Shown here: piece by piece, positions 1 through 7,215 of the stretch
Numbering within the stretch: position 1 is the first letter of the stretch
Layout: each line of letters begins with the position of its first letter
Position numbers and translations under genes: made by a program
Source of the DNA: UBA6614 sp002433235
Lineage (GTDB): Bacteria > Verrucomicrobiota > Verrucomicrobiia > Limisphaerales > UBA1100
Direction of reading: 5' to 3'
Assembly (NCBI GenBank): GCA_002433235.1
Contig: DJHS01000012.1
Span: 1-9,852, forward strand
DNA length: 9,852 nt
The notes under the pieces: model-generated
Told to the model about the DNA's origin: nothing
What the model saw: the letters and a program-made list of their open reading frames with translations, nothing else
The model's database searches: none

Positions 1-24
1 CAAGGTCAGGGCCAAGGTCAGGGC
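1..24 (+). repeat. 12-bp tandem repeat in the Gln/Gly-rich coding region
   Basis: CAAGGTCAGGGC occurs twice, exactly and back to back, encoding Gln-Gly-Gln-Gly each time. A degenerate third unit follows. The array may extend left beyond the window. It is an in-frame coding repeat and so could change length without breaking the frame. Confidence 0.85.
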
Positions 25-255
25 AAGGATGGTCAGACCAATCCGGACTCCAAGGGCAACGGTGATGAAGGTCGGCGCAGTGGGCAGGACGGAAACGATC
101 CCCTGAACAAATTCATTTCTGGGAAGAGTGGATTCCTCAGCCTGCCGGATCGCGAACGTCGCAAAGTGATGCAATCCATTGCGGAGCGTTATCCGGAAGA
201 GTATGGCCCGCTGGTCCGCCAGTTTCTCATCAACATCTCTGAGCGAAAGAAATAG
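1..255 (+). CDS. 3' end of a gene with a Gln/Gly-rich region; function unknown
   Basis: This is an open frame from the window's left edge to a TAG stop; the 5' part lies outside. The visible 84 residues start with a Gln-Gly repeat (QGQGQGQG), pass through a hydrophilic Gly/Asp/Asn/Lys stretch, and end in a compact charged segment with the motifs LPDRERRK, ERYPEEYGPLVRQF and ISERKK. The low-complexity part looks like a disordered linker, and the last 40 or so residues look helical and folded. From memory, tails of the type LPxRxRxxxxxxxxxxYPEEY occur on proteins of PVC bacteria, but I cannot name a family. The next gene starts 2 bases after the stop on the same strand, so the two are probably co-transcribed and translationally coupled. 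The frame is certain; the function is unknown. Confidence 0.8.
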   Translation, partial: QGQGQGQGKDGQTNPDSKGNGDEGRRSGQDGNDPLNKFISGKSGFLSLPDRERRKVMQSIAERYPEEYGPLVRQFLINISERKK

Positions 256-257
256 CT

Positions 258-1340
258 GTGAGAGTGAGTTTAGCCGGATATAGATTGGCCGCCATCAGCT
301 TGGTTGTTGCGTTAAACGTAACAACATGGGCTGCCGAACCGAGCGCAGGGAAAACAACCCCGCCGGGAGCGGACAAGGTTAAGGTGGACGCACAAACGGA
401 GCGGGTGATCGAAGGGTCACTCAAGTGGCTCGCACAGCAACAACGGATCGACCCCAAGGACAAGGATGTCGGTTACTGGGGCACAAGTCGGGAGGAATCA
501 CGTTATCCAATTGCGATGACTGGCTATACACTCATGGCGTTCATGGCGGCCGGTAATCTTCCCGGTGAGGGGAAATATGGCAAGGTGGTCACCTTGGGTA
601 TGAACTATCTGCTCAAGACCATCAACGAGGACACGGGAATCTTCGGGGCGAATGCCCAAGGTCAGTACATGTACGGGCACGGCGTGGCAACAATTGCCTT
701 GGCCGAGTTGTATGGTCAGACAAAAGACCCGAATATCCGGAAAAAACTTCAGTCCGTTGTGAACCGAATTGTAGCTAGTCAGAACAGCCAAGGGGGATGG
801 CGTTATCGGCCGGTTAAGAGGGATGCTGATATTTCCGTTACGGTGCTGCAGTGTGTCGCCCTGAGAGCCGCCAAAAACTCTGGAATTGATGTTCCCCAAA
901 AGTCGTTGGACAATGCCGTTAAATATGTCAAGGCGTGCTTCAATCCGGCTTCTGGTGGGTTCAGTTATCAGCCCGGCAGTTCACCTGGATTTGCTAGGAC
1001 TGCGGCTGCGATTTATTCGCTTCAGGTTTGCGGGCTGTACGATGATGACTGGGTGAAGAGTGGCTCACGTTACTTGTTGAATCACTACAACGAAAATCAG
1101 GAATGGTATGTTTACGGCAATTTTTATGCCGCGCCCGCGCAGTACATGCAGGGAGGTGCCGTCTGGTCGAAGTGGTATGGCACCATTAAGAAGGACATTC
1201 TCAAGAAATCGAGGCGACAGGGAGACATGTATCGCTGGGATAATGTGGGCCGTGGTGGGGTGGGGCCGATTTTTAGCACCTCGGTTTTCACCATGATTCT
1301 GGCGATGCCTTACCACTATATTCCACTTTATCAACGGTAG
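258..1340 (+). CDS. secreted prenyltransferase/squalene-oxidase repeat protein (terpene-cyclase-like fold)
   Basis: 360 residues. The N-terminus is a Sec-type signal peptide (basic start, hydrophobic 9-22, likely cleavage near TTWA-AEP at 24-27). The mature part has alpha/alpha-barrel repeats typical of the squalene-hopene cyclase/prenyltransferase superfamily: GSLKWLAQQQ (53-62), a QW-like QNSQGGWRY (175-183), then DADISVTVLQCVALRAAK (189-206). The C-terminal FTMILAMPYHYIPLYQR resembles the ending of PVC family members. The segment at 189-193 sits where a cyclase has its DXDD acid motif but reads DADI, so the catalytic set is incomplete. Together with the export signal, this makes hopene synthesis unlikely. 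A structural or binding role outside the cytoplasm is my inference. The start is GTG at 258, 2 bases after the preceding stop; GTG at 264 is also possible. No strong Shine-Dalgarno is visible, which fits coupling to the upstream gene. Its stop lies 19 bases from the end of the convergent RCC1 gene. Confidence 0.85.
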   Translation: MRVSLAGYRLAAISLVVALNVTTWAAEPSAGKTTPPGADKVKVDAQTERVIEGSLKWLAQQQRIDPKDKDVGYWGTSREESRYPIAMTGYTLMAFMAAGNLPGEGKYGKVVTLGMNYLLKTINEDTGIFGANAQGQYMYGHGVATIALAELYGQTKDPNIRKKLQSVVNRIVASQNSQGGWRYRPVKRDADISVTVLQCVALRAAKNSGIDVPQKSLDNAVKYVKACFNPASGGFSYQPGSSPGFARTAAAIYSLQVCGLYDDDWVKSGSRYLLNHYNENQEWYVYGNFYAAPAQYMQGGAVWSKWYGTIKKDILKKSRRQGDMYRWDNVGRGGVGPIFSTSVFTMILAMPYHYIPLYQR

Positions 1341-1359
1341 GGCGTTCCAACCGCTGCAT

Positions 1360-3687
1360 TTACTTCTTGGTGGAATTCCAGATCAGCTTGGGGCCCGCGC
1401 GTTGCGCCCCGTCGCCACATTGGCCAAACTGATTACTTCCCCAAGCCCAAAGGCTGCCGTCATCTTTAAGCGCAAGCGTGTGCTGGTGCCCAACGCTGAC
1501 AAATTTCCAATCGAAACCATCGCCGACTTGAACAGGGGCATTTGCGCTTTTCGTGGTGCCATTGCCAAGCTGACCTTGGTCATTGGCTCCCTGCATCCAT
1601 AAAGTGTCGTCGTCACGGATCAGGCCAATGTGGGTGCTTTGGGCTGATATGCTTTTCCAGTTGAATCCCCACTTTTCCGATTTTGTGGGAACCCTAGCAT
1701 CGACTGAACCATTCCGGGTAATAAACCTTGTTCCGGAACCAAATGCCCAAAGAGAGCCGTCGCGCTTAAGTAGCCAGGTGTTTTCAGTTCCCGTCCGCGC
1801 TTGAATCCAGTCTATGTCACTCCCAATTCGCTTCGGTAACAAAAGCCGGGCACTGATGCTGCCGTCACCGCATTGTCCCGCCTGGTTGCCTCCCCAAGTC
1901 CAGAGGCTGCCATCGGTCTTTAAAGCGGCACAATGGCCTCCGCCTGATTCAAATTTCCACCAGTCATTGTCGATGCCAAGTTGCGCCGGTGTGTCTGGTT
2001 TTGGGGTTGATGCTTGTCCAAATTGACCCTCTAGATTGATTCCCCAAATCCACAGGGTATTTTTGTCGGCCAACGCCATGCAATTATTGTGACCTGCCCG
2101 CGCTGTTTTCCATTTTTGGCCGGGCTTGATGGTGACGGGATAGTTTCGATTAACTCTGGTGCCATCACCCAGTTGACCGAATTGATTGTGCCCCCAGGCA
2201 ACGAGTGTCCCCTTGTCATTCAATGCGACTGAATGATTAGCGCCGCAACTGGCTTCGATCCAGTTTCCTGTTGTTCTCGGCTGAACGGGGCTTGGTTGAT
2301 TGGCTAAGGTGGCATCGCCAAGTTGACCAAAATTATTCCGTCCCCATGTCCACAATGTGCCATCCTCGCGAATACCTAGGGAATGATGCCAGCCCGCGGA
2401 GACTGTTTGCCATCGGGCATTCCCAATACGAGTGGGGTGAAGCAGCTTGTTGGCTGTCCCATCGCCGAGTTGGCCCGAATTGTTAGCTCCCCATGCCCAG
2501 AGGCTTCCATCCGTCCGCCATCCTAGGCTGTGCTTCGCGCCTATTTCCACTCGGCGCCAGTTGTGCATTTTTCCGATTTGAATGGGCCGGATGGTCATTG
2601 GCAGGGTGGGGTCGCCCCTTTGCCCATCATCATTCCTGCCCCAAGCCCAGAGAGAGCCATTGTTGCTTAAAGCCAGCGAATGTTCAGCGCCGGCAAGTGC
2701 TTGGATCCAGATGCCGGGAATATTTACGGGCCGATTTTGAGAACCCTTGAAACCTACACCGAGCTGTCCGTGGTAATTGTCACCCCACGCCCACAACAGG
2801 CCATTTCTCTGCCAAGCCAGCGAATGGGTTGGCCCGGCTGAAATTCCGATCCAGCCGCCGCCCGGCAGCCGGGTGGGGGTTACCACTGCGCCGAAATGCC
2901 CCAGCCCCAACTGGCCGGAGAAATTGTTGCCCCAAGTCCACAGGCTGCCGTCTTTCTTGATGGCCAGCGAATGTTGGTCTCCGCAGGCGATTATTCTCCA
3001 ATCACGACTCGAGCCAACCCGGATAGGATACAAATGGCGGGCAACGACACCACCAGCGCCACCTCCTGGCAAAGTTCCCCAGGTCCATAGGCTGCCATCT
3101 CGTTTCAATCCCAGTGAGTGGTTCAAGCCACCAGCCGCAGCCACCCAGTTCGTGGCGGTGCCAACACGCGTTGGTCTGGAAGTGGTGCTGGTGCCTCCGT
3201 TTCCAAGCTGGCCGGCTAGATTCAATCCCCAGCCCCACAGACTGCCGTCCTTACGGATTCCCAAGCTGTGCATGTCCCCCGCAGAAACCGTTCTCCAGTC
3301 GTGATCAAAACCGATTTTCTTGAAACGGTCACAGTTTTTGAGAGTCCCATCGCCCAGTTGTCCGTGCTTATTGCCGCCGGTGCCCCACAGGCTGCCGTCT
3401 GATTTGATTAATAGGCTATGAAAACGGCCAGCCGCCGCCATTGCCTGACCTGGCTTTTGTTTGGGGGAAGGATTGGTGGTTTCGGGGATTTTCTTCGCCA
3501 GCTTGGGGATGGTTGTTTTGGCCGGAGGTATGTTTGGCGGAGATTCCGGAGGTGTGCGCGGAGTTGGTCGCGTCTGCGTGGGCAGTGAAGGAGGGGGAAG
3601 GGGTGCTACAGGTTCAGGTTGCCCTTCACCACAGCCGAGGAACAGCAGACTGGCAATCATGCCGCATAAAATGGATTGGCCCTTCAT
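1360..3687 (-). CDS. RCC1-repeat beta-propeller lipoprotein
   Basis: 775 residues from the ATG at 3687. The N-terminus is a lipoprotein-type signal (hydrophobic IASLLFLGC, candidate lipid-modified Cys19; the lipobox FLGC is acceptable but not ideal). A Pro-rich linker follows (about 23-80, with PPP, PTP and PPESPP), then 14 RCC1/ATS1-type repeats from about residue 83 to the end. Each repeat is close to 50 residues with the pattern AGxxHSLxLxxDGSLWxWGxNxxGQLGDGT. The RCC1 fold closes at seven blades, so 14 repeats suggest two propellers. Repeats 3 and 12 are degenerate and lack the NxxGQLG core. An upstream in-frame TTG at 3699 would add four residues, but it lies inside the GGGGGGA stretch that makes a good ribosome binding site for the ATG, so I prefer the ATG. 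The protein is probably anchored in the outer membrane or periplasm and binds a protein or ligand there; partner unknown. No enzymatic motif is visible. Confidence 0.9.
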   Translation of the reverse strand: MKGQSILCGMIASLLFLGCGEGQPEPVAPLPPPSLPTQTRPTPRTPPESPPNIPPAKTTIPKLAKKIPETTNPSPKQKPGQAMAAAGRFHSLLIKSDGSLWGTGGNKHGQLGDGTLKNCDRFKKIGFDHDWRTVSAGDMHSLGIRKDGSLWGWGLNLAGQLGNGGTSTTSRPTRVGTATNWVAAAGGLNHSLGLKRDGSLWTWGTLPGGGAGGVVARHLYPIRVGSSRDWRIIACGDQHSLAIKKDGSLWTWGNNFSGQLGLGHFGAVVTPTRLPGGGWIGISAGPTHSLAWQRNGLLWAWGDNYHGQLGVGFKGSQNRPVNIPGIWIQALAGAEHSLALSNNGSLWAWGRNDDGQRGDPTLPMTIRPIQIGKMHNWRRVEIGAKHSLGWRTDGSLWAWGANNSGQLGDGTANKLLHPTRIGNARWQTVSAGWHHSLGIREDGTLWTWGRNNFGQLGDATLANQPSPVQPRTTGNWIEASCGANHSVALNDKGTLVAWGHNQFGQLGDGTRVNRNYPVTIKPGQKWKTARAGHNNCMALADKNTLWIWGINLEGQFGQASTPKPDTPAQLGIDNDWWKFESGGGHCAALKTDGSLWTWGGNQAGQCGDGSISARLLLPKRIGSDIDWIQARTGTENTWLLKRDGSLWAFGSGTRFITRNGSVDARVPTKSEKWGFNWKSISAQSTHIGLIRDDDTLWMQGANDQGQLGNGTTKSANAPVQVGDGFDWKFVSVGHQHTLALKDDGSLWAWGSNQFGQCGDGAQRAGPKLIWNSTKK
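1363..3441 (-). repeat. 14 tandem RCC1 coding repeats (about 144-156 bp period)
   Basis: The DNA encodes 14 successive copies of the RCC1 unit. Near-identical DNA recurs at the expected spacing: on the plus strand, gccagcgaatg (reverse complement of the HSLA codons) starts at 2672, 2816 and 2963, i.e. steps of 144 and 147 bases. Reverse complements of the DGSLWxWG codons recur throughout. The units have diverged, so expansion is not very recent, though parts of repeats 4-6 remain alike at the DNA level. Confidence 0.85.
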
Positions 3688-3697
3688 GGTTCCCCCC
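3688..3697 (-). promoter_or_regulatory. Shine-Dalgarno-like purine tract for the RCC1 gene
   Basis: On the minus strand the sequence GGGGGGAACC directly precedes the ATG at 3687. It is the clearest ribosome binding site among the minus-strand genes here, and it argues for this ATG over the TTG at 3699, which would lie at the edge of the tract. Confidence 0.55.
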
Positions 3698-3820
3698 AAT
3701 GTCCCTCGCTTTTTGCTTGCTCACGGCCAGCGTTGGAATCATCATCCCGCCGATTTGCTTCCCGGCACCGTTTTTAATGTACGGCCTTGGGGCTGAAAAA
3801 ACAAGCGCGGAAGCCTTCAT

Positions 3821-3895
3821 GCCTCGGTAGCTCAATGGTAGAGCAGTTGGCTCTTAACCAATTGGTTGGGGGTTCGAGTCCCTCCCGGGGTACCA
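3821..3895 (+). tRNA. tRNA-Lys (anticodon CUU)
   Basis: A complete cloverleaf can be folded by hand. The acceptor stem GCCTCGG pairs with CCGGGGT (two G-T pairs). The D arm is GCTC/GAGC with a GG in the loop. The anticodon stem GTTGG pairs with CCAAT around the loop CTCTTAA, giving anticodon CTT at 3853-3855, which reads the Lys codon AAG. The variable loop is five bases (TGGTT). The T arm is GGGGG/CCCTC with the canonical loop TTCGAGT. The discriminator is A, and the 3' CCA is encoded (3893-3895). A T-rich run (TTTTCCTTTTTC) follows immediately and may help end transcription. No other tRNA is adjacent. Confidence 0.96.
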
Positions 3896-3951
3896 TTTTC
3901 CTTTTTCATTTCGCCTTCCTGGTAAAATATTCGCCGTCGGCGGCGGCCTGC

Positions 3952-3966
3952 CCACCCAGGGTGGAG
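3952..3966 (+). promoter_or_regulatory. ribosome binding site of the permease gene, partly inside a small inverted repeat
   Basis: GGAG at 3963-3966 lies 5 bases before the ATG at 3972 and is a good Shine-Dalgarno. The sequence CCACC (3952-3956), loop CAG, GGTGG (3960-3964) forms a perfect five-pair inverted repeat whose right arm takes in the first two bases of the site. It could reduce access to the ribosome, but the stem is short. Confidence 0.45.
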
Positions 3967-3971
3967 ATGGA

Positions 3972-5795
3972 ATGACTGCAGAACAATACATCATCATTGC
4001 GTTGATCATTGCCACCTTTGGCATGTTTGCGTGGAATCGGTGGCGGTATGACGTGGTGGCAGCTACGGCACTCTTTGCCTTGGCGATTGCCGATGTGATC
4101 CTAGAGAAGGCGACGGGAAAACCTTCCAATCTCTTGGAGGAGCCATCAAAAGCATTGGATGGTTTCGGTCATCCGGCAGTGATGACCGTTGCGGCCGTGC
4201 TTATCATCAGCCGGGCGTTGCGCAACTCCGGCGTGGTGGATTTGATTGCACGGCAGGTCTCAAGGTTTGCCGGTAATCAAACTCTCCATATTTTCAGCCT
4301 TTGTGTGGTGGCGGCGGTTTTGTCCGCCTTCATGAACAATGTGGGTGCCTTGGCACTCATGCTGCCCGTGGCGCTTAAATCGGCTGCGGAGCAAAACCGT
4401 TCGCCCGGTCTGTTGCTGATGCCTCTGGCATTTGCCAGCATTTTGGGCGGCATGGTCACGATGATCGGAACTCCGCCGAACATTATTATTTCCAGCCTGC
4501 GCGCGGAACTCGTGGAAGGTGCACAGCCGTTCCGCTTGTTTGAATTCGCCCCGGTGGGTGGCTTGGTGGCCTTAGGGGGGGTGGCCTTTGTGGTATTGGT
4601 CGGTTGGCGTTTAATTCCGAAGGGTGGCCTGAAAAAACCCGGCACGGATGCGCTTTTTGCGATCAACGAATATATCACAGAAGTGCGAATCCCAAACGAG
4701 TGTAAGTTTGTTGGCAAAACCATCGAGGAGGTTGAGGGCGAGGTTGGGGAGCGGATGACCATTTTCGGTTTCATACGCAAGGATGGCAAGGTGGTCTCCC
4801 CCAATCCGACCAGCTTGGTTCAGGCTGATAACACCTACTTGGTTAAGGCAGACCCGGTTGAGTTGCGTGCCGTGCTGGATGAATATGATTTGCGTCTTCC
4901 CAAGGATATGCGGCGGCGCATCGATGAGTTGCAGGCTGAAGACACGACTTTCATGGAGGTGGTAGTGCCGGCAAATTCGCCATTGGAAGGCCGGGACCGG
5001 GCGTATTTGAGGCGACGCACATCCAACTCCATCGTCCTCATGGCTATTGCGCGCCAAGGCAAGCCCATCCGAAAACGCTTGGGCAAGGCTCGATTTAGGG
5101 TGGGTGATGTCCTTTTGCTCCAAGGCAGCGCAACCAACTTGGAGGAATTTATTACACGATTGAATTTAATGGTCCTGCAAAGCCGCGAAGTGCAGGTCGG
5201 GACGTTTTCTCGTATTGGAGCTTCGTTGCTTATCTTTGGTGGTGCGATAACCATGGGAATGATGGGTTTGCTGCCCACTGTCCTGGCATTTTGGGGGGCG
5301 GTTGTCATTTATTTGTTCAGTGGAATCCTGCCATTGCGCGATTTATACAGGGAAATCGACTGGCCCATAATTGTTCTCTTGGGGGCCATGATACCGGTCA
5401 GCAAAGCGTTGCAAGATACAGAATGCACCGACTTGATAGCGGTTGCAGTGGCTGATTTGTCAGGCGGGATTCCCGAGTGGGTATTGGTGGCTGTTGTCAT
5501 GGCGTTAACCATGTGCCTGTCGGATGTCATCAACAATGCCGCTACGGCGCTCATTATGGCCCCCATTGGGGTGGGTATTGCCTTAAACTCGGGAGTTAAT
5601 CCGGACCCATTCCTGATGGCGGTGGCGGTGGGGGCTTCCTGTGCTTTTCTGACCCCCATCGGGCATCAATGCAACGCCCTGATTCTGGGGCCAGGCGGAT
5701 ACAAGTTTGGTGATTATTGGAGAATGGGGCTACCGCTTGAAATCATCATCGTGGGTATGGGAACTCCCTTGATTCTTCATTTTTGGCCGCTGTAA
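3972..5795 (+). CDS. SLC13/DASS-family permease with two RCK_C (TrkA_C) domains
   Basis: 607 residues, inner-membrane secondary transporter. The membrane part is in two halves. The first has hydrophobic segments from about residue 5 to 221, with FMNNVGALALMLPVAL (120-135) and MVTMIGTPPNIIISS (161-175). The second runs from about 422 to 605, with SDVINNAATALIMAPIG (527-543) and FLTPIGHQCNALILG (569-583). The paired NN and TP-G motifs are the inverted-repeat signature of the family. Between the halves are two soluble domains of RCK_C type, about 236-308 (VRIPNECKFVGKTIEEVE) and 326-405 (VVVPANSPLEGRDRAYLRRR, GKARFRVGDVLLLQG), each with the usual 'strand-GxxL-helix ... V..GD.LLL.G' layout. Such domains are generally thought to sense ligands or gate transport. 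Family members carry dicarboxylates, citrate or sulfate with Na+; substrate cannot be assigned here. Start is ATG with a GGAG five bases upstream. It lies 76 bases after the tRNA. Confidence 0.92.
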   Translation: MTAEQYIIIALIIATFGMFAWNRWRYDVVAATALFALAIADVILEKATGKPSNLLEEPSKALDGFGHPAVMTVAAVLIISRALRNSGVVDLIARQVSRFAGNQTLHIFSLCVVAAVLSAFMNNVGALALMLPVALKSAAEQNRSPGLLLMPLAFASILGGMVTMIGTPPNIIISSLRAELVEGAQPFRLFEFAPVGGLVALGGVAFVVLVGWRLIPKGGLKKPGTDALFAINEYITEVRIPNECKFVGKTIEEVEGEVGERMTIFGFIRKDGKVVSPNPTSLVQADNTYLVKADPVELRAVLDEYDLRLPKDMRRRIDELQAEDTTFMEVVVPANSPLEGRDRAYLRRRTSNSIVLMAIARQGKPIRKRLGKARFRVGDVLLLQGSATNLEEFITRLNLMVLQSREVQVGTFSRIGASLLIFGGAITMGMMGLLPTVLAFWGAVVIYLFSGILPLRDLYREIDWPIIVLLGAMIPVSKALQDTECTDLIAVAVADLSGGIPEWVLVAVVMALTMCLSDVINNAATALIMAPIGVGIALNSGVNPDPFLMAVAVGASCAFLTPIGHQCNALILGPGGYKFGDYWRMGLPLEIIIVGMGTPLILHFWPL

Positions 5796-5848
5796 GGGGC
5801 GAAAACCTTGATTGCTGAACTTGGTTTGTGTTTATCTAGCTCGACCCA

Positions 5849-6664
5849 ATGCAGATTTTCATCAATCGCGATGGCCAGCAGTTTGGGCCTTTCACTCTGG
5901 ATCAAGTCAATCAGGGATTGGCCACCGGGCAATTGTTACCCACGGATTTTGCTTTTTTTGAGGGACTGGCGCAGTGGACGCCTCTAAACCAGATTCAAGG
6001 TGTTATTATACCGGGCGCGCTTGCGCCGATGGCCGTACCGGTTGAGGAACAGCCGGCTGCGGCTCAACCTGAAGCTCAGCCGGACGAGGAACCCGTGGCA
6101 GATGGGGAAACAGTAGCAGCTGAGGCAGAATCTTTGGCTGAGGGAACCGCCAAGAAGAAAAAAATTTTGATGATTGCTGGGATCGCCATTGGAGTGACTG
6201 CCTTGGCCTTTGTTCTACTGTATGTATGGCCGGGGTTTTTAAAAGGGGATGGGGGCGATGGAGCCGGTGCTGCATTAACGCCTTCAAGTTATCCCAGCAG
6301 CAATACCCCTCCACCGCCGCCTGATGACGGTGGTTCAACCGACGTATCATTGCCTGATATAAGTGGAATGGAGTCGGTTAGCTATTTCGGAGATATCAAG
6401 CCTATTCTTGAGGCTAAGTGCGTTTCTTGTCACGGGAAGGAAACCACCAAGGCCAAATTGGATCTCAGCGATGAGCAGGGTCTGGCAGCGGGCGCGGATG
6501 GTGAGCCGGTCTATGTCGCGGGCAAGCCTGAGGAGAGTGAATTTGTATTGCGCATCATGGATGTGGACGACCCCATGCCTCCGGATGATGAGGAGCCGTT
6601 AACGGACGACGAGAAGAAAAAGATCGTTGCATGGATAAGTCAGGGCGCTCCGACTGACAAGTGA
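5849..6664 (+). CDS. membrane-anchored cytochrome c with N-terminal GYF_2-like domain
   Basis: 271 residues in three parts. Residues 1-50 match the GYF_2 pattern seen in many PVC membrane proteins (FINRDGQQFGPFTLDQV, then GQLLPTDFAFFEG, AQWTPL). Residues 60-100 are an Ala/Glu/Pro-rich linker. Residues 106-128 form a single transmembrane helix after KKKK. A Gly/Pro-rich spacer (131-172) leads to a single-haem domain with CVSCH (191-195), preceded by YFGDIKPILEAK and followed by the downstream DPMPPDD (Met243 is the likely axial ligand), as in planctomycete-type cytochrome c domains. The KKKK before the helix suggests GYF inside, haem domain in the periplasm. Covalent haem attachment there would need the normal maturation system. 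The electron partner is unknown. No Shine-Dalgarno precedes the ATG. It lies 53 bases after the permease on the same strand, and its stop is 2 bases from the stop of the convergent TPR gene. Confidence 0.88.
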   Translation: MQIFINRDGQQFGPFTLDQVNQGLATGQLLPTDFAFFEGLAQWTPLNQIQGVIIPGALAPMAVPVEEQPAAAQPEAQPDEEPVADGETVAAEAESLAEGTAKKKKILMIAGIAIGVTALAFVLLYVWPGFLKGDGGDGAGAALTPSSYPSSNTPPPPPDDGGSTDVSLPDISGMESVSYFGDIKPILEAKCVSCHGKETTKAKLDLSDEQGLAAGADGEPVYVAGKPEESEFVLRIMDVDDPMPPDDEEPLTDDEKKKIVAWISQGAPTDK

Positions 6665-6666
6665 GG

Positions 6667-7161
6667 TCAGCGGGACTCGATTTGCTCATGTAGGGCCAAA
6701 AGATCCTTGTCCCGCAGGGCCATATCCTTGACGGAATCTCCCCCAATCTCAAAGGCCTGTGTGTAGTAGTCCATGGCGGTGTCTTGGCTCCCCAGTTGGC
6801 ATTGATAACAGGCTAGGTTGTAGGGGATGACCCAGATGTCCTGAAATACTGCCATGGCTGGCAGGAGTTGCTCAAAAGCTTCTTGTGTGCGGTTCAGTTC
6901 ATGCAGGGCGTAGGAGCGATGAACCCATCCTGAGGACCGGCCGGGTGCGCTGTGGGTGAGCGTGTCGGCAACCTGCACGCATTTTTCCCAGTTGCCTCGT
7001 ATGGACTCAACGGTCCACCGCATTTCAAGCGCATCAGGATGACTCTGGAATTCGGCCGCGATGGAGTCCAGTTCCTTGGCAGCTTCAGTGGTGTTGCCTA
7101 GTTCGAGCCAACCTTGGGCGGCCGTAATTCTGTGCGAATCTGGTGCCTCAATGGGTTTCAT
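6667..7161 (-). CDS. small TPR-repeat protein
   Basis: 164 residues, all predicted helical by composition, without a signal peptide. At least three or four 34-residue tetratricopeptide-like units can be seen: about 8-40 (AAQGWLELGNTTEAAKELDSI), 42-75, 77-110 (GWVHRSYALHELNRTQEAFEQL) and 111-143 (IPYNLACYQCQLGSQDTAMDYY). They show the Trp/Leu-Gly-Tyr/Ala-Ala spacing of the family. TPRs mediate protein-protein contacts; no catalytic domain is present, so the role cannot be inferred. The length suggests a free-standing cytoplasmic adaptor. ATG start at 7161 without Shine-Dalgarno; a TATAAT lies 26 bases upstream. It is divergent from the dehydrogenase gene, with 185 bases between the two starts. 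The C-terminus is at a TGA stop just past the end of the cytochrome gene. Confidence 0.85.
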   Translation of the reverse strand: MKPIEAPDSHRITAAQGWLELGNTTEAAKELDSIAAEFQSHPDALEMRWTVESIRGNWEKCVQVADTLTHSAPGRSSGWVHRSYALHELNRTQEAFEQLLPAMAVFQDIWVIPYNLACYQCQLGSQDTAMDYYTQAFEIGGDSVKDMALRDKDLLALHEQIESR

Positions 7162-7187
7162 GGGGAAAACTGCAAAATAGTTATCAT

Positions 7188-7215
7188 ATTATAGTCGACG
7201 GTCGCACGGAGTCGG
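7188..7215 (-). promoter_or_regulatory. candidate promoter for the TPR gene
   Basis: On the minus strand a perfect TATAAT lies at 7193-7188 and would give a leader of about 20 bases before the ATG at 7161. The best -35 at a 16-base spacing is CCGACT (7215-7210), matching TTGACA at only three positions. The -10 box is convincing as sequence; the promoter as a whole is tentative. Confidence 0.4.

Noticed and set aside
2777..3304. Plus-strand open frame of 175 codons inside the RCC1 gene
   Set aside because: It is the antisense shadow of a repetitive gene: its own repeats (QVHRLPS-like) merely mirror the RCC1 codons on the other strand.
3441..3830. Plus-strand open frame of 129 codons across the RCC1 start and the tRNA
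   Set aside because: It is antisense to the Pro-rich N-terminus of the RCC1 gene, runs into the tRNA and has Trp/Gly-rich composition typical of a shadow frame.
3821..3895. tRNA-Lys gene as an integration site of a mobile element
   Set aside because: No integrase and no repeated copy of the tRNA 3' end is seen in the window.
4277..5123. Minus-strand open frames (175 and 170 codons) inside the permease gene
   Set aside because: The plus-strand frame has clear SLC13 and RCK_C motifs throughout; the opposite frames have no recognisable domain.
5808..5836. Possible promoter (TTGATT, 17 bases, TTTATC) before the GYF-cytochrome gene
   Set aside because: The -35 matches at four positions and the -10 at only three, and the start would lie a few bases from the ATG; not better than chance.
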